Assembly: GCF_038561965.1 (NCBI RefSeq)
Contig: NZ_CP139348.1
Span: forward strand, 558,001 to 622,000
DNA: 64,000 nucleotides
Reading direction: 5' to 3'
Origin: Stutzerimonas stutzeri
GTDB lineage: Bacteria; Pseudomonadota; Gammaproteobacteria; Pseudomonadales; Pseudomonadaceae
Shown: positions 63,137 through 64,000 of the stretch, in pieces
Layout: each line of letters opens with the position of its first letter
How positions within the stretch are numbered: the first letter of the stretch is position 1
Program-made: the position numbers and the translations under genes
The notes under the pieces: model-generated
Seen by the model: only the letters and a program-made list of their open reading frames with translations
What the model was told of the DNA's origin: nothing
The model's database searches: none

Positions 63137-64000
63137 TCAATCGATCACCCTCCCTTTCAGCGCGAACAACCCTTGTGGCCGCTTCTGGATGAACAGAATG
63201 ATCAGCGCGAGGATGAGGATCTTGCCCAGTACTGCACCGATCTGCGGTTCGAGAATCTTGTTGGCGATGCCGAGGCCGAAGGCGGCGAAGATACTACCGG
63301 CCAGCTGACCGACGCCGCCGAGCACGACCACCAGAAAGGAGTCGATGATGTAGCTCTGGCCGAGGTCCGGGCCGACGTTGCCGATCTGGCTCAGCGCCAC
63401 ACCGCCAAGCCCGGCGATGCCTGAGCCGAGGCCGAACGCCATCATGTCGATGCGCCCGGTCGGCACGCCGCAGCAGGCAGCCATGTTGCGGTTCTGCGTC
63501 ACGGCGCGCACGTTGAGCCCCAGGCGGGTCTTGTTCAGCAGCAGCCAGGTCAAGAGCACCACGAACAGTGCGAAGCCGATGATCACCATGCGGTTGTAGG
63601 GCAGCACCAGGTTCGGCAACACCTGCAACCCACCAGACAGCCAGGCCGGGTTGGCGACCTCGACGTTCTGCGCACCGAACAGCACACGCACCAGTTGGAT
63701 CAGGATCAGGCTGATACCCCAGGTTGCCAGCAGGGTTTCCAGCGGGCGGCCGTAGAGGTGGCGAATCACGGTGCGTTCCAGTGCCATGCCGATCACAGCG
63801 GTGACGAAGAACGACACCGGCAGCGCCACCAATGGATAGAACGCCAGGGCCTCGGGCGCGAGACGCGCCATCAGCACCTGCACCATGTAGGTCGAATAGG
63901 CGCCGAGCATCAGCATTTCGCCGTGGGCCATGTTGATTACGCCGAGCAGGCCGAAGGTGATAGCCAGTCCCAGCGCGGCGAGCAGCAGGATCGAACCCAG
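63137..64000 (-). CDS. urtB: Urea ABC transporter permease UrtB, N terminus beyond window
   Basis: LivH-type permease. The frame is open to base 64000, giving 287 visible residues; UrtB proteins are longer, with an N-terminal extension that lies outside. Seen are LGLAITFGLLGVINMAHGEMLMLGAYSTYMVQ, RHLYGRPLETLLATWGISLILIQLVRVLFG, NVRAVTQNRNMAACCGV and SQIGNVGPDLGQSYIIDSFLVVVLGGVGQLAGS. The internal ATG at 63931 is not the start because homologous residues continue upstream. urtA must lie outside. Confidence 0.93.
   Translation of the reverse strand: MGSILLLAALGLAITFGLLGVINMAHGEMLMLGAYSTYMVQVLMARLAPEALAFYPLVALPVSFFVTAVIGMALERTVIRHLYGRPLETLLATWGISLILIQLVRVLFGAQNVEVANPAWLSGGLQVLPNLVLPYNRMVIIGFALFVVLLTWLLLNKTRLGLNVRAVTQNRNMAACCGVPTGRIDMMAFGLGSGIAGLGGVALSQIGNVGPDLGQSYIIDSFLVVVLGGVGQLAGSIFAAFGLGIANKILEPQIGAVLGKILILALIILFIQKRPQGLFALKGRVID

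Overview
The window is 64 kb of GC-rich chromosomal DNA from a gamma-proteobacterium of the Pseudomonas group. Gene order (proA-nadD-rsfS-rlmH-mrdA-rodA-sltB/mltB-rlpA-dacC-ybeD-lipB-lipA; holA-lptE-leuS; lnt-corC-ybeY-phoH-miaB; hemL-thiE-thiD-ladS; amn; ure/urt) follows the P. aeruginosa map. Composition and differences from P. aeruginosa suggest a Stutzerimonas (P. stutzeri-like) strain; this is inference, not a database match. No rRNA, tRNA, CRISPR, insertion sequence or prophage was seen.

Layout. 1-11 kb: a forward run of housekeeping genes for proline and NAD synthesis, ribosome silencing and 23S methylation, the Rod cell-wall machine (PBP2, RodA, lytic transglycosylase, RlpA, PBP5) and lipoate synthesis, closed by a strong terminator. 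11-25 kb: mostly reverse strand, with a second MltB-type transglycosylase, the small gene arfA with its in-gene hairpin, holA, lptE, leuS, and the miaB-phoH-ybeY-corC-lnt operon. 25-29 kb: thiD-thiE-hemL and small envelope genes. 29-41 kb: accessory functions, including a LadS-like kinase without its receiver, an AidB-type dehydrogenase, a NavAb-like voltage-gated sodium channel, an unknown coiled-coil protein, a threonine dehydratase/MocR pair, amn, and a PQQ glucose-dehydrogenase-type enzyme split into anchor and catalytic genes by one in-frame TGA.

41-64 kb is a nitrogen region: ureJ/hupE, ureG, ureF, ureE; then transporters, an oxaloacetate decarboxylase, an orphan kinase, an NCS1 permease and an orphan curlin-like amyloid protein; then ureC, ureB, an acetyltransferase, ureA and ureD; a chemoreceptor; and urtE, urtD, urtC and part of urtB. 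Urea is imported by Urt, hydrolysed by UreABC after nickel insertion by UreDEFG, and the ammonia is assimilated. Upstream of both ureE and ureD I read sigma-54 -24/-12 elements and paired NtrC-like dyads about 40 bp apart, so the two separated urease operons look co-controlled by nitrogen limitation. The chemoreceptor between urt and ure carries a FliA-type promoter.

Most notable: the orphan 20-unit curlin-like protein, the split PQQ dehydrogenase, the NavAb-like channel, the receiver-less LadS, the two RpoN/NtrC promoter regions, the receptor embedded in the urea locus, and a family of GTAG-headed palindromic repeats confined to the urea region.
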